Positions 36,601 to 46,158 are shown, counted from the stretch's first letter. The stretch is DNA of 64,000 nucleotides from JAPORK01 sp026710285 (GCA_965201045.1 OZ241746.1:4092001-4156000); one strand, 5' to 3'. Made by a program: numbers and translations. The notes: generated by a model from the sequence alone, not told the origin.

Positions 36601-38497
36601 CCCATGTCTGAAGAAAAGTATCCTGTAAATGTTCTGCCGTATCTCTTGAAAACGGACCATTATTGACAGAAAATTCCGCATAAAAATCATGAATCCAGAA
36701 AGCCTCTCTGTCTTTATTGGTAAGTTCATATGGATGCTCACTGATAATCCGCAGCCCTAAATTTTCCATCAGTGGAATTTGATCTGCTAATGGCAGGGGT
36801 TCTCCAAAATTAAATACTTTTGCTCTTAAGTATTTGTTTTCTTTATCTTTTGCTAATTGATAAAAGCTAATTTTAACTGTTTTATCTGTGGTAAATGATT
36901 CGCAGGTTATGACATCATACACTCCTCTTTTAACAGAAAACTTTTCTTTGTAGCTTGTAGGTATACCTGCACGAAATTTATTAAAAAGCAGTATACCCTT
37001 ATTTTCCTGGAACTCTTTAATAAGCAGTTCCTCAAAATCATTATCCCAGGATGAAGTGGCAGCAATCACTTCTTCAGAAATAATCTCAAGCTTACTGTCT
37101 ACACTCACAGCATCGGTAAGACGTAAAATAAAATGAATTCTTGCCAGCACTGATTCAGAGAAAAAGGTAAAAAACTCTGCATCTTGTGCATTGAGATGAT
37201 TACGCAATATACTTTCTATTTTTTTACGTAATTCAGTACTATAAACTTCTCTGGGCACATAGACTAATACGGAACAAAACAGTCCGTTACGATCATGTCG
37301 CATAAACACTTTGGTCTGATTGCGCTCCTGGATTTGTAAAATACTCATTGCTGTTTCAAAGAGTTGATCTTCTTTCATTTGAAACAACTCTTCCCGGGGG
37401 AAAACCTGCAGAATTTGTGCCAATTCTTTTCCGGCATGGCTGTCCGGAAGAAATCCGGAACGATTGATGACGGTTTTATATTTTTCTCTCAGAATAGGTA
37501 TATGCCGTATACTTTGGTTAAATACCGGTGATGTGTACAGACCAAGAATTCGGTACTCACCGGTAACTTGACCCTGTTTATCAAATTGTTTGAGGATAAT
37601 AAAATCCGGATAAGCCGGTCGGTGTACTGTTGAACGTACTGATGCTTTTGCAAAAGACAGGAGAGACTTATCAGAAAAAAAATCTGTATCCATTTCAGGT
37701 TCAAGGAGACATTGAGAAATAGCGCCTTTTTCTTGTAGATTTTCTCTAAATAATCCAAGCAAAGATTCAGTCGGACGCTCTATAATTGTTTTCTGACCTT
37801 CCCTTTTTACCTTAACTTCTTCAAACCCCAAAAATGTGAAGTTGTCGTTTAATATCCAGTACAGATATGCTTTAATTTCATTCAACTCACTTTCCGGGAG
37901 TTTAAGTGCTTTATTGCTAAGATTTTCAGTGATTGTCTGAATTTTTTCTTTGGTAATCCGGTAATCATGCACACAGCGGCGGACATCGGCAAGTACAGCA
38001 CTGATACTATTGTGCAATGATTTTAGCGAATCAGCGCTTTCAATTCGGTTAACTTCAATGTGTACCACACCAAAAGATCTTTTTTTATTACCGCTGCTCT
38101 TAGTCGTAATCTCTATATCGGTATTTAATAGTTGATGGATGAGTATGCCCAAATCATTCAGTCTGATTCTTATTGAATCGACCATAAATGGGGTATTGAG
38201 TTGAATTATCTGGATAATTGTGTGTTTAGACTGCCAGCCACAGGTTTCTTTATCGGGATTGAATATACGGATATCTGCTGCCAGTTCATCATTATAATTG
38301 ATTAGGTTATTCCATAAATACAATATACTTCCAAGTAAGTCTTTCCAGCTGTAACTTTCCAGCTCATCTTTAGACATGATGGAAAAAAAACTATCAATAA
38401 ATTCTGATAGTTGTTGATGATACTCAGAAGACACTTTGGGGAAAAGATCAGCTTTTAAACGAGCGATTAAATTTTCCCAACCTTGCCATTGATTCAT
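33677..38497 (-). CDS. gdhB: NAD-specific glutamate dehydrogenase, large (about 180 kDa) type
   Basis: 1606 aa, the normal length of the L_180 class. The catalytic region shows GGLRWSDRREDFRTEILGLL, VPVGAKGGFV, YYLVVAADKGTATFSDIAN, FASGGSAGYDHKKMGITAKG and GDMSGDVFGNGML, then RVIGEGGNLGLTQLGRIEY. Long N-terminal regulatory (ACT-like) and C-terminal helical segments flank it. It deaminates glutamate to 2-oxoglutarate plus ammonia, feeding amino acids into the TCA cycle. With PutP nearby, amino-acid catabolism is a plausible carbon source. No frameshift was seen over the whole length. Confidence 0.96.
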   Translation of the reverse strand: MNQWQGWENLIARLKADLFPKVSSEYHQQLSEFIDSFFSIMSKDELESYSWKDLLGSILYLWNNLINYNDELAADIRIFNPDKETCGWQSKHTIIQIIQLNTPFMVDSIRIRLNDLGILIHQLLNTDIEITTKSSGNKKRSFGVVHIEVNRIESADSLKSLHNSISAVLADVRRCVHDYRITKEKIQTITENLSNKALKLPESELNEIKAYLYWILNDNFTFLGFEEVKVKREGQKTIIERPTESLLGLFRENLQEKGAISQCLLEPEMDTDFFSDKSLLSFAKASVRSTVHRPAYPDFIILKQFDKQGQVTGEYRILGLYTSPVFNQSIRHIPILREKYKTVINRSGFLPDSHAGKELAQILQVFPREELFQMKEDQLFETAMSILQIQERNQTKVFMRHDRNGLFCSVLVYVPREVYSTELRKKIESILRNHLNAQDAEFFTFFSESVLARIHFILRLTDAVSVDSKLEIISEEVIAATSSWDNDFEELLIKEFQENKGILLFNKFRAGIPTSYKEKFSVKRGVYDVITCESFTTDKTVKISFYQLAKDKENKYLRAKVFNFGEPLPLADQIPLMENLGLRIISEHPYELTNKDREAFWIHDFYAEFSVNNGPFSRDTAEHLQDTFLQTWAKLIENDKFNKLILAGGMNNIQVTMFRAYARYLQQIKFGFSQDFIASVLYNNIDICLLIWEFFQIRFDINADLKEEQRTAKQQQLQQEICTQLEQVSSLTDDRILRRYVELISATLRTNFYQRNPLRTEKCIVFKIATIKLSHVPKPVPEFEIFVYSPRFEAVHLRGGKVARGGLRWSDRREDFRTEILGLLKAQQVKNSVIVPVGAKGGFVCKCLPENDHDAFMKEGIACYKQFIRCLLSVTDNLVKNSVIKPEHTICYDDDDYYLVVAADKGTATFSDIANEISQEHNFWLDDAFASGGSAGYDHKKMGITAKGAWVSVQTHFAEKSIDIQKQTITAIGIGDMSGDVFGNGMLLSKKMVLVAAFNHIHIFIDPNPDTDRAFKERERLFNLPGSGWSDYDKSLISAGGGVFSRNTKSIRITEPMQKRFSVTDKFLTPAELISVLLRSSVDLIWIGGIGTYVKASSESHENVGDHANDALRVNGNQLRCRVIGEGGNLGLTQLGRIEYSLQGGTLNTDFIDNAGGVDCSDHEVNIKILLNPLVAEKKVTTEQRNEILETMTADVAGLVMLNNYRQTRTISLAQMEVKRTNEEFKYLIFQLETQGKLNRAVEFIPNDDQINERIATGKTLTRPELSVLVSYTKAMLKARLLESDLCGDDYLFNEMLTAFPELMRTQYKEALKTHRLRREITATQIANYTCNIAGITLVSRLQHFMNVSPVDIMRTFIIVRDVYNFDSIWSELESLDFTISTQLQHELMITLRTTIRRLTRWLLQIKSIQNKTIKESVDYFQEGVQYLTNNIETLIPQSLRQSLEIRTAKLVKQYVPQHLAIKLSFFSQTPGLLFIVEIMHETQQPLEDVAKAYFRVKEILSLQWILYHISLVETGGNWGARSRENIRDDLTASLKAFVLMLLKGRETEQPIQECIKKWCEKYAQEIDDWNAMLGELRLESKIDLAMISVLSRHLSELCEKSKQVV

Positions 38498-38877
38498 AAA
38501 TGAAAATCCCCAAATTATAAATATTATTGGTTTAGTTGATTTTTAAAATTCTGATGCAGGACGTTGCTTTTATCCTGTACACTATTTCTATAAAATTGAC
38601 CGATTAATTTTATATAACACTGATAAAAGTTAATAATCAAGTATTTTAACACATCAGCATTTTGAACAAATGTTGATGGTTTGCTAATTATAAAAAAATC
38701 AATATCTTATTTTATTAAATATTTTAGTTCGCAAACTGAAAATAAGTTTTTTAAAATCAATGATTTCATGAAAATATCTGTACTTTTAATAGAAATAAAA
38801 TAAATGAAAATGCTGATTTTATTTTTAGACTAAAAAAATAGTAATACAAAGTTTTTGTGTTTTTTTCTTTATTTATT
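38498..38877. other. Intergenic region, 3' part of a tandemly duplicated unit
   Basis: From about 38,700 the sequence (TTTTATTAAATATTTTAG onward) is repeated at about 41,910-42,080, marking one end of the roughly 3.2-kb tandem duplication that carries the two large kinase genes. The first 200 bp holds the glutamate dehydrogenase upstream region. No gene. Confidence 0.6.
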
Positions 38878-38900
38878 GACCATGTCAACATGACATGGTC
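38878..38900. other. Perfect hairpin downstream of kinase gene
   Basis: GACCATGTCA, a three-base loop, then TGACATGGTC, 20 bp after the kinase stop on its transcript. It lacks a following U-run in that direction, so it is not a standard terminator, though it may stabilise the 3' end. An identical hairpin follows the second copy (42,083). Confidence 0.55.
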
Positions 38901-38920
38901 GACCTTTTATGATAATTCGG

Positions 38921-41275
38921 TTAACACTCAGAGAAAAATGGAAGTTTAAGAATTTCATCTAATGGTTCTATGTGACACAGTTTGTTAAGTACATCAAACA
39001 ACTCATTAACTGTTTTTCTCTCATGTTGATAAGGTCTTGATCTTATCAAATCTTCGAAATCTGGAGGAGTCACTATTTGTAATCCTGCTATAAGAAGACG
39101 ATATACAATACTATACAGCTTTTTTCTGTCTTTTCTTTTTGCCTTCTCAAATTTTTCGTTATTCACTTTTGTTTCATCCTCTGGGAAATACTGGGCATCA
39201 TCAAAATCAATAAAATATAGTTTGTCTCCATCAGTTACAATATTACCTAGATGTATATCGCCATGCGTTATCCCCTGTTGATGCATATTGTTTACTCCGG
39301 TAAGCATATTTTTCAGAATATGACGTAATTCTTTCAGGGGTAATAAACCATCAGTGTATGAATACTTCATCTCCTGCTGCCATGCTTTACATAAAGCCTT
39401 ACATTCTTCCAAAAATTTTCTTTGTGCCGGGTCTTTTACTTTTGTCAGATCTGTATCAATTAAGAATATTAACTCTTCAATGTCTTTACGGTTTAATTCA
39501 TATAAATCTTTACAGTTATCCAGTAATTTTATTGTTTGCCAATTTTCTGCGGATTTTAATTTTTCTTGTAGGCTTGTTGATGACAGGTAATTTTTAAGAT
39601 CTTTGCGGTCATCCTTATCACATAATGAATATGAATTTTTTAGCTTACTGATACAATCTTTTGGACAAGCACTAGGTTTGGAGCTGCATAAGTAGATAAA
39701 CTCTTTCATTTCAGGTATCTTCTCAACTTTTTTAACCGTGTATTTGCTTAATTCTATCATTAAACGAAAATCCAATATATACTCTTTAAGTGCAGCTCCG
39801 CCTGACGCCATATATTGAACTTTATCTTTGTCCCCGAAATCTACAGGTATAATCGGAATGCAGTGTGGATTGTTCATAGTGTACTTAAACGGTTGATTCA
39901 ATTCTGGATTGCAATCGGTTAATGTCTTTTTAACAAGTATGAATCCACTATCTCCCGGAGCGACGAGCTGTGTTGTGCCAAGCACTCCTTCTCCCAAGAT
40001 GCTGCCTTTTGGAAAGGAGGGCTTTTCACTTTTTGGATTGAGTATATTGTTCAAAATGTTTTTCGGAACAACGGGCTTTGTTGTGCCAAGCTTTCCTTTT
40101 TCCAAGATGCTGCCTTTTGGAAAGGAGGGCTTTTCACTTTTTGGATTGAGTATATTGTTCAAAATGTTTTTCGGAACAACGGGCTTTATTGTGCCAAGCT
40201 TTCCTTTTTCCAAGATGCTGCCTTTTGAAAAGCAGAGCACTTTTTCACTTTTTGGATCTATTTGATGCATTTGTAACCAAAGGTTTTTCTGTTCCTGCAC
40301 TATTGTATCTTTATTAATTTTACCAGTTGCCTCCGGAGACTGCGCTGTTTTATCTTTATCAATTTCACTAGTTGCCTCCAGAGACTGCACTGTTTTATCT
40401 TTATCAATTTTACCAGTTGCCTTCGGAGACATTTGATTTATTATATTAGTAAGTTTCAGGTGTTCATGTATGTTATTTGAGAGACCCTCGTTTTTCTTAG
40501 GAGATATTTTTGTTTTCACGAACTCTCTAGCTAATGCTTGTAGTATTGCTTCTTTGCATTGACTGTCTGTTAATGGTTTTCCAAGAAAAATAATATCGCG
40601 AAAAACAGTCAGTTCAGCAAAATTTTTTGGTATCCGTGGATGTTCGGCAAACAGTTTTTTCAACCGCTCTATATCCTGCGCTGAACAGTTTTCTGATATC
40701 TTAGTACGTTTAAAAAGCAGTTTTATGTCTTTCTCTGAACGGTTTGCTGGCACCTTTGCACGTTCAAAAAGCAGCTCTATCTCCTGTTCTGAATAGTCTT
40801 CCAGTATCCTGGCACGTTCAAAAAACAGCTTTATCTCTTTCTCTGAACAGTTTTGGAATGTCTGGGTCCGATACGATTGAGTCTTGTTTGCAAATTTTCT
40901 AACTCTTTTCATAAAGCTGACAGGGTTTGTAATAGCTTCTTTTTTAAGAGATTCCAGTATATTGTTTGATTCTGTTATCGCTCTAATAATTTCGTCATTG
41001 TTATAATCAGCCCCTAGTATATTTTTTTCTTTTAATATCTTTATAGACTGCTCCAAAAGATTCTCTTGTTTAGATTTTGTACTGGCACAGCGGCAGATCA
41101 TGTTTTTTAAGAAACAGATAAATTTTCTGATAAGACGTTCAATGGTATCAATAAAGCCAAATTCATGACTATCTGTCAATTTAGGTAACGTTTTAAATAC
41201 ATTAGGAATGACATTTTTTGCATATACTGATTTTGCCGGGCGGGTACTGTATAAATTCATCACTTCACTTTCCAT
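38921..41275 (-). CDS. Large APH-like kinase with amplified glycine-loop segment
   Basis: 784 aa, starting MESEVMNLYSTRPAKSVYAK after an AAGGAAG ribosome site; no signal peptide. Residues about 170-260 hold four units of about 19-20 residues (for example SEQEIELLFERAKVPANR). Near 345-440 the segment GSILEKGKLGT is present in two 36-37-residue units plus a third, catalytic-looking copy, GSILGEGVLGTTQL, followed by FILVKKTL (the nucleotide lysine). The catalytic loop is HGDIHLGNIV and the metal site YFIDFDDAQYF. The C-terminal end LDEILKLPFF is shared with the other APH-like kinases. Kinase activity is likely from intact Lys/Asp/Asn/Asp positions. The target is unknown. It is the left member of a tandem pair. 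Confidence 0.78.
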   Translation of the reverse strand: MESEVMNLYSTRPAKSVYAKNVIPNVFKTLPKLTDSHEFGFIDTIERLIRKFICFLKNMICRCASTKSKQENLLEQSIKILKEKNILGADYNNDEIIRAITESNNILESLKKEAITNPVSFMKRVRKFANKTQSYRTQTFQNCSEKEIKLFFERARILEDYSEQEIELLFERAKVPANRSEKDIKLLFKRTKISENCSAQDIERLKKLFAEHPRIPKNFAELTVFRDIIFLGKPLTDSQCKEAILQALAREFVKTKISPKKNEGLSNNIHEHLKLTNIINQMSPKATGKIDKDKTVQSLEATSEIDKDKTAQSPEATGKINKDTIVQEQKNLWLQMHQIDPKSEKVLCFSKGSILEKGKLGTIKPVVPKNILNNILNPKSEKPSFPKGSILEKGKLGTTKPVVPKNILNNILNPKSEKPSFPKGSILGEGVLGTTQLVAPGDSGFILVKKTLTDCNPELNQPFKYTMNNPHCIPIIPVDFGDKDKVQYMASGGAALKEYILDFRLMIELSKYTVKKVEKIPEMKEFIYLCSSKPSACPKDCISKLKNSYSLCDKDDRKDLKNYLSSTSLQEKLKSAENWQTIKLLDNCKDLYELNRKDIEELIFLIDTDLTKVKDPAQRKFLEECKALCKAWQQEMKYSYTDGLLPLKELRHILKNMLTGVNNMHQQGITHGDIHLGNIVTDGDKLYFIDFDDAQYFPEDETKVNNEKFEKAKRKDRKKLYSIVYRLLIAGLQIVTPPDFEDLIRSRPYQHERKTVNELFDVLNKLCHIEPLDEILKLPFFSEC
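40003..40240 (-). repeat. 108-bp in-frame tandem repeats encoding extra glycine loops
   Basis: Near-identical 108-bp units (for example two copies containing ttggattgagtatattgttc and ccaagatgctgccttttgga) encode NPKSEKPSFPKGSILEKGKL plus GTTKPVVPKNILNNIL. The very high identity between units shows recent expansion. The paralog at 42,160 has fewer copies and the kinase at 4,249 has one. Confidence 0.85.
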
Positions 41276-41345
41276 TTTACTTCCTTCTTTTTGCCGTATA
41301 TTTTGTAAAAGCAGATCAACAATTATTTAATCCATTTGTATCAAT

Positions 41346-41480
41346 CAACACTCCGGACAGTTTTTGTAAGTTGTTGATTTTAAAAGGATTTATTTTTATC
41401 TTGTTGTAAAGAATATTTTTGAAAATCAATGGTTTACAGTTTAACTCATGGTAGGTTTTTAAAAACTGTCCGGAGTATTG
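41346..41480. repeat. 135-bp hairpin-ended element upstream of kinase gene
   Basis: Ends CAACACTCCGGACAGTTTTT and complement AAAAACTGTCCGGAGTATTG, flanked on both sides by TCAAT (possible 5-bp target duplication). It lies 70 bp upstream of the kinase start, in the same orientation relative to a kinase gene as the copies at 44,585 and 51,530. The remaining sequence to 42,080 is non-coding and partly the duplicated 3' flank. Confidence 0.75.
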
Positions 41481-42082
41481 TCAATCAGGCTAAACAGTAT
41501 ACCACCAAAAACATTGGGAACAAAATGGTGACATGAAGATAATCTGTAATTCGTAATTTAAGGTTTTTCTTTCACTTGCAGAAATTTGATTCTACAAAAC
41601 TTCTGACATTAGCTTTAGATTTTTTTTGATTAAAGCAACAGACTGATTTTTCCTAATATACGATAATGATTTTCATAAAACATATCTCCATTCAACTTCA
41701 AAATACTGGGTTTTAATTTTGTATGATTTTAACAGCAATGGCTTATGATAAAGCGAATCCAGTATTTTCAGATTGAATGAACATATTATGTTCTTTGAAG
41801 AAGAGATACAAGCGTTTTTCATCCGAAGATTCCTTATTAAAATGACTTTTCCTTTTTTATTTAAATAGTTATTGATATTAACTGATGTCATTGCTTAAGT
41901 AATTAAATATCTTATTTTATTAAATATTTTAGTTTGCAAACTGAAAATAAGTTTTTTAAAATCAATGATTTCATGAAAATATCTGTACTTTTAATAGAAA
42001 TAAAATAAATGAAAATGCTGATTTTATTTTTAGACTAAAAAAATAGTAATACAAAGTTTTTGTGTTTTTTTCTTTATTTATT

Positions 42083-42105
42083 GACCATGTCAACATGACA
42101 TGGTC
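42083..42105. other. Perfect hairpin downstream of second large kinase gene
   Basis: Identical to the hairpin at 38,878 (GACCATGTCA...TGACATGGTC). It lies 55 bp after the kinase stop because this copy has a longer C-terminal coding region. Confidence 0.55.
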
Positions 42106-42159
42106 GACTTTTTATGATAATTCGGTTAATACTCAGAAACCATCTGAAAATCCTCAGAA

Positions 42160-44481
42160 TCAAGAAAATATGAGGGCATAAACCTTTTTAAGGACTGTGC
42201 AAAGTGAGTTAAAATCTTCCAGATTTTCCTGCTCTTTGGAATTTTCAGACGGTTTCTCAGAGAAAAATGGAAGTTTAAGAATTTCATCTAATGGCTCTCT
42301 GTGATACAGTTTGTTAAGTACATCAAACAACTCATTAACTTCTTTTCTCTCATGTTGATAAGGTCTTGAGCTTATCAAATCTTCGATACGTGCAGAAGGG
42401 CTGTTGTTTAATCCTGTTATAAGAGGATATGCAACATTATACAGATTAATTATGTCTCCTGTTTTTGCCTGCTCAAATTCTGTGTTATTCACTTTTGTTT
42501 CATCCTCTGGGAAATACTGGGCAGCATCAAAATCAATAAAATATAGTTTGTCTCCATCAGTTACAATATTACCTGAATGTATATCGCCATGCGTTATCCC
42601 CTGTTGATGCATATTGTTCACTCCGGTAAACATATTTTTCAGAATATGACGTAATTCTTTCAGGGGTAATAAACCATCAGTGTATGAATACTTCATCTCC
42701 TGCTGCCATGCTTTACATAAATCCTTACATTTTTTCAAAAATTTTCTTTGTGCCGAGACTTTTACTTTTGTCAGATCTTTATCAATTAAGAATATTAACT
42801 CTTCAATGTCTTTACGGTTTAATTCATATAAATCTCCACAGTCATCCAGTAATTTAAGTGTTTGCCAATTTTTTTGTATTCCTAATATTATTTGTAATTC
42901 TATTGATGACAGGTAATTTTCAAGATCTTCACGGTCATACTTATCACATGATGAATATAAATTTTTTAGCTTACTGATACAATCTTTCGGACGAGCACCA
43001 GGTTCGGAGCTACATGAGTAGATAAGCGTTTGCATTTTAGGTATCTTCTCAACTTTTTTAACCCCGTATTTGATTAATTCTCTCATTACACGAAAATTAA
43101 ATATATACCCCTCAAGTGCAGCTCCGCCTGACACCATATATTGAAATTTATCTTTGTCCTTGAAATTTACAGGTATAACCGGAATGCAGTGTGGATTGTT
43201 CATCTTGTGCTTAAACGGTTGATTCAATTTTGGATTGCACTCTTTTAATGTCTTTTTAACAAGTATGAATCCGCTATCTCCCGGAGCGACGAGCTGTGTT
43301 GTGCCAAACGCTCCTTCTCCCAAGATGCTGTCTTCTGAAAAGCAGGGCACTTTTTCACTTTTTGGATCTACTTGATGCATTTGATTCAATTTTGGATTGC
43401 ACTCTTTTATTATATTTTTAGAAAGCATTGATTCAATGGCTTCCTGAGCGACGAGCTTTGTTGTGCCAAGCTTTCCTTTTCCCAAGGTGCTGCCTTTTGA
43501 AAAGCAGAGCACTTTTTCACTTTTTGGATCTATTTGATGCATTTGTAACCAAAGGTTTTTCTGTTCTTGCATTGTTTTATCTTTATCAATTTCACCAGTT
43601 GCCTCCGAAGACATTTGATTTATTTTATTAGTAAGTTTCAGGTGTTCATGTATGTTATTTGAGAGGTCCTCGCTTTTCTTAGGAGACATTTTTGTTTTCA
43701 CGAACTCTCTGGCTAATGCTTGTAGTATTGCTTCTTCGCATTGACTGTCTGTTAATGGTTTTCCAAGAAAAACAATATCGCGAAAAACAGTCAGTTCAGC
43801 AAAATTTTTTGGTATCCGTGGATGTTCGGCAAACAGTTTTTTCAACAGCTCTATCTCCTGTTCTGAACAGTTTTCTGATATCTTAGTACGTTCAAAAAAC
43901 AGTTTTATGTCTTTCTTTGAACGGTTTGCTGGCACCTTTGCACGTTCAAAAAGCAGCTCTATCTTCTGTTCTGAATAGTCTTCCAGTATACTGGCACGTT
44001 CAAAAAACAGCTTTATATCTTTCTCTGAACAGGTATCAAGGATATTTTCAAATGTTTTTTGGAGGGTCGGGGTCAGATACGGTTGAATCTTGTTTGCAAG
44101 TTGTCTAACTCTTTCTATAAAGCTGACAGGGTTTGTAATAGCTTCTTTTTTAAGAGATTCCAGTATATTGTTTGATTTTGTTATCGCTCTAATAATTTTG
44201 TCATTGTTATAATAAGCCCTTATCATATTTTTTTCTTTTAATACCTTTATAGACTGCTTCAAAAGATTCTCTTGTTTAGATTTTGTACTGGCACAGCGGT
44301 AGATCATGTTTTTTAAGAAACAGATAAATTTTCTGATAAGACGTTTAATGGTATCAATAAAGCCAAATTCATGACTATCTATCAATTTAGGTAACGTTTT
44401 AAATACGTTAGGAATGACATTTTTTGCATATACTGGTTTTGCCGGGCGGGTACTGTATAAATTCATCACTTCACTTTCCAT
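42160..44481 (-). CDS. Large APH-like kinase, second tandem copy
   Basis: ATG 44481 (MESEVMNLYSTRPAKPVY) was chosen to match the left copy; an upstream ATG at 44,553 adds 24 residues made of a duplicated LLLQNIRQKE unit. From 44,481 the protein is 773 aa. It has the same layout: four 19-20-residue units (SEQKIELLFERAKVPANR), glycine-loop segment in two forms (GSTLGKGKLGTTKL and GSILGEGAFGTTQL), FILVKKTL, HGDIHSGNIV, YFIDFDAAQYF. The C-terminus is about 35 residues longer than in the left copy (after LPFFSE). Divergence is spread over the protein while the non-coding flanks stay almost identical. Confidence 0.78.
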   Translation of the reverse strand: MESEVMNLYSTRPAKPVYAKNVIPNVFKTLPKLIDSHEFGFIDTIKRLIRKFICFLKNMIYRCASTKSKQENLLKQSIKVLKEKNMIRAYYNNDKIIRAITKSNNILESLKKEAITNPVSFIERVRQLANKIQPYLTPTLQKTFENILDTCSEKDIKLFFERASILEDYSEQKIELLFERAKVPANRSKKDIKLFFERTKISENCSEQEIELLKKLFAEHPRIPKNFAELTVFRDIVFLGKPLTDSQCEEAILQALAREFVKTKMSPKKSEDLSNNIHEHLKLTNKINQMSSEATGEIDKDKTMQEQKNLWLQMHQIDPKSEKVLCFSKGSTLGKGKLGTTKLVAQEAIESMLSKNIIKECNPKLNQMHQVDPKSEKVPCFSEDSILGEGAFGTTQLVAPGDSGFILVKKTLKECNPKLNQPFKHKMNNPHCIPVIPVNFKDKDKFQYMVSGGAALEGYIFNFRVMRELIKYGVKKVEKIPKMQTLIYSCSSEPGARPKDCISKLKNLYSSCDKYDREDLENYLSSIELQIILGIQKNWQTLKLLDDCGDLYELNRKDIEELIFLIDKDLTKVKVSAQRKFLKKCKDLCKAWQQEMKYSYTDGLLPLKELRHILKNMFTGVNNMHQQGITHGDIHSGNIVTDGDKLYFIDFDAAQYFPEDETKVNNTEFEQAKTGDIINLYNVAYPLITGLNNSPSARIEDLISSRPYQHERKEVNELFDVLNKLYHREPLDEILKLPFFSEKPSENSKEQENLEDFNSLCTVLKKVYALIFS

Positions 44482-44584
44482 TTTACTCTCTTCTTTTTGC
44501 CGTATATTTTGTAAAAGCAGATCTTCTTTTTGCCGTATATTTTGTAAAAGCAAATCAACAATTGTTTAATCCATTTGTATCAAT

Positions 44585-44719
44585 CAACACTTCGGACAGT
44601 TTTTGTAAGTTGTTGATTTTAAAAGGATTTATTTTTATCTTGTTGTAAAAAATATTTTTAAAAATCAATGGTTTACAGTTTAACTCATGGTAGGTTTTTA
44701 AAAACTGTCCGAAGTATTG
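44585..44719. repeat. 135-bp hairpin-ended element upstream of second large kinase gene
   Basis: Ends CAACACTTCGGACAGTTTTT and AAAAACTGTCCGAAGTATTG, also flanked by TCAAT. Compared with the 41,346 copy, one base changed in each arm (C to T, G to A) so that pairing is kept. Confidence 0.75.
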
Positions 44720-45175
44720 TCAATCAGACTAAACAGCATACCACCAAAAACATTGGGAACAAAATGGTGACATGAAGATAATCTGTAATTCGTAATTTAA
44801 GGTTTTTCTTTCACTTGCAGAAATTTGATTCTACATAACTTCTGGCATTAGCTTTGAATTTTTGTAACCATTCAGATATATTTTTTCAAAATAAAACAAA
44901 TAATTAAAAAACTTTAATAATTATATACGACCAGAAAAGACATAAAAATAAACTTCTTATTGGGTACTTAAGCACTACTTTTTTTATCAAAACTTGATAA
45001 GTGATTGATTTTAAGTTCATAGATAACATTAAAGTATGGCTGAATAGTTACAATATTTCTAATTTGTTATGCTGCATAACCCCCCTGTCACTTCTGCTAA
45101 CACAATAAATTTTTCGTCGCTGATTTACACCTTATTCTTGTCATAGCATGAAAATATCTTAATTTTATAACGGAA
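44720..45175. other. Intergenic region between kinase pair and moxR operon
   Basis: The first 140 bp repeats sequence near 41,480-41,620 (duplication arm). The rest is AT-rich and should contain the divergent promoter of the moxR operon. No gene. Confidence 0.45.
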
Positions 45176-46144
45176 ATGCTTAACATCATGCTTACAAGAA
45201 AAAAATTTTTAGCACTATTATCCTATCTGAAAAAAAATGTCGTTGGTCAGCAGTTGCTTTCTGAACGCCTAATTGTCGCATTGCTTGCAGAAGGTCATGT
45301 GTTGATTGAAGGGCTTCCAGGACTGGCAAAAACACGGGTTATAAAAACATTAGCGCTGTGTTTTCAGGCTTCCTTTAAACGCATTCAGTTCACCCCGGAT
45401 ATTTTACCCGCTGATTTAACCGGAACAGATATTTATCAGCCCGGAAATAATACCTTTCAGTTCCATCCGGGTCCTTTGTTTAGCAATATTGTTCTTGCTG
45501 ATGAGATTAATCGTGCTTCAGCAAAAGTACAGTCAGCACTGCTTGAAGCCATGGCAGAACGTCAGATCAGTACTGGTAACAAAACCTATCCGTTACCGGA
45601 ATTTTTTGTGGTTATGGCCACACAAAATGCCCTTGATCAGGAAGGAACACATCCCTTGCCTGAAGCACAGCTTGACCGATTTTTGTTTAACATTAACGTA
45701 TCTTTTCCTAATCAACAGGATGAAAAAAAAATATTAACTTTAGTGCGCAATGAATCATTTGAAGAAAAGCGTAAAATGCCTTCTGTTACAATTCTGCCCG
45801 AAGCGTTATTTACAGCAAGAAAAGCAGTATTAAAAACGCATATGGACGCTTCTGTTGAAGATTATATCATAAGGCTTGTACACAATACACGACATGAATC
45901 TTCCAGCAATATTGCCAAAATGCTGGTTAATGGTGTGACCCCCAGAGCAACACTGGCACTTGATCGTGCTGCACGTGCTTATGCATGGTTTTATGGGCGT
46001 GATTTTGTACGCCCTGAAGATGTTCAAGCGGTTGTCCGGGATGTTTTACGGCATCGTCTCAAATTAACCGTAAAAAGCACTTATGAAGGGTGTACGCCCG
46101 ACAAAATCATCAGTTATTTACTCAACAGCACAGAGATTTATTAA
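45176..46144 (+). CDS. MoxR-family AAA+ ATPase
   Basis: 322 aa. Walker A variant EGLPGLAKTR, Walker B NIVLADEINRA, sensor region VVMATQNALDQEGTHPLPEA and the arginine-finger segment QLDRFLF. MoxR proteins act as chaperone-like ATPases with von Willebrand factor A (VWA) proteins, and the four genes that follow are those partners. First gene of a five-gene operon with short spacings or overlaps. The start ATG 45176 is followed four codons later by another ATG (45188). Confidence 0.93.
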   Translation: MLNIMLTRKKFLALLSYLKKNVVGQQLLSERLIVALLAEGHVLIEGLPGLAKTRVIKTLALCFQASFKRIQFTPDILPADLTGTDIYQPGNNTFQFHPGPLFSNIVLADEINRASAKVQSALLEAMAERQISTGNKTYPLPEFFVVMATQNALDQEGTHPLPEAQLDRFLFNINVSFPNQQDEKKILTLVRNESFEEKRKMPSVTILPEALFTARKAVLKTHMDASVEDYIIRLVHNTRHESSSNIAKMLVNGVTPRATLALDRAARAYAWFYGRDFVRPEDVQAVVRDVLRHRLKLTVKSTYEGCTPDKIISYLLNSTEIY

Positions 46145-46158
46145 GGAGGCAACCGGTT

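Noticed and set aside
38878..38900. Rho-independent terminator after the kinase gene
   Set aside because: The stem is perfect but no U-run follows in the direction of transcription, so it is listed only as a hairpin.
39354..40265. Open frames on the plus strand inside the large kinase genes (also 42,404-44,108)
   Set aside because: They are antisense shadows of repeats and charged helices; they lack ribosome sites and their similarity merely mirrors the kinase duplication.
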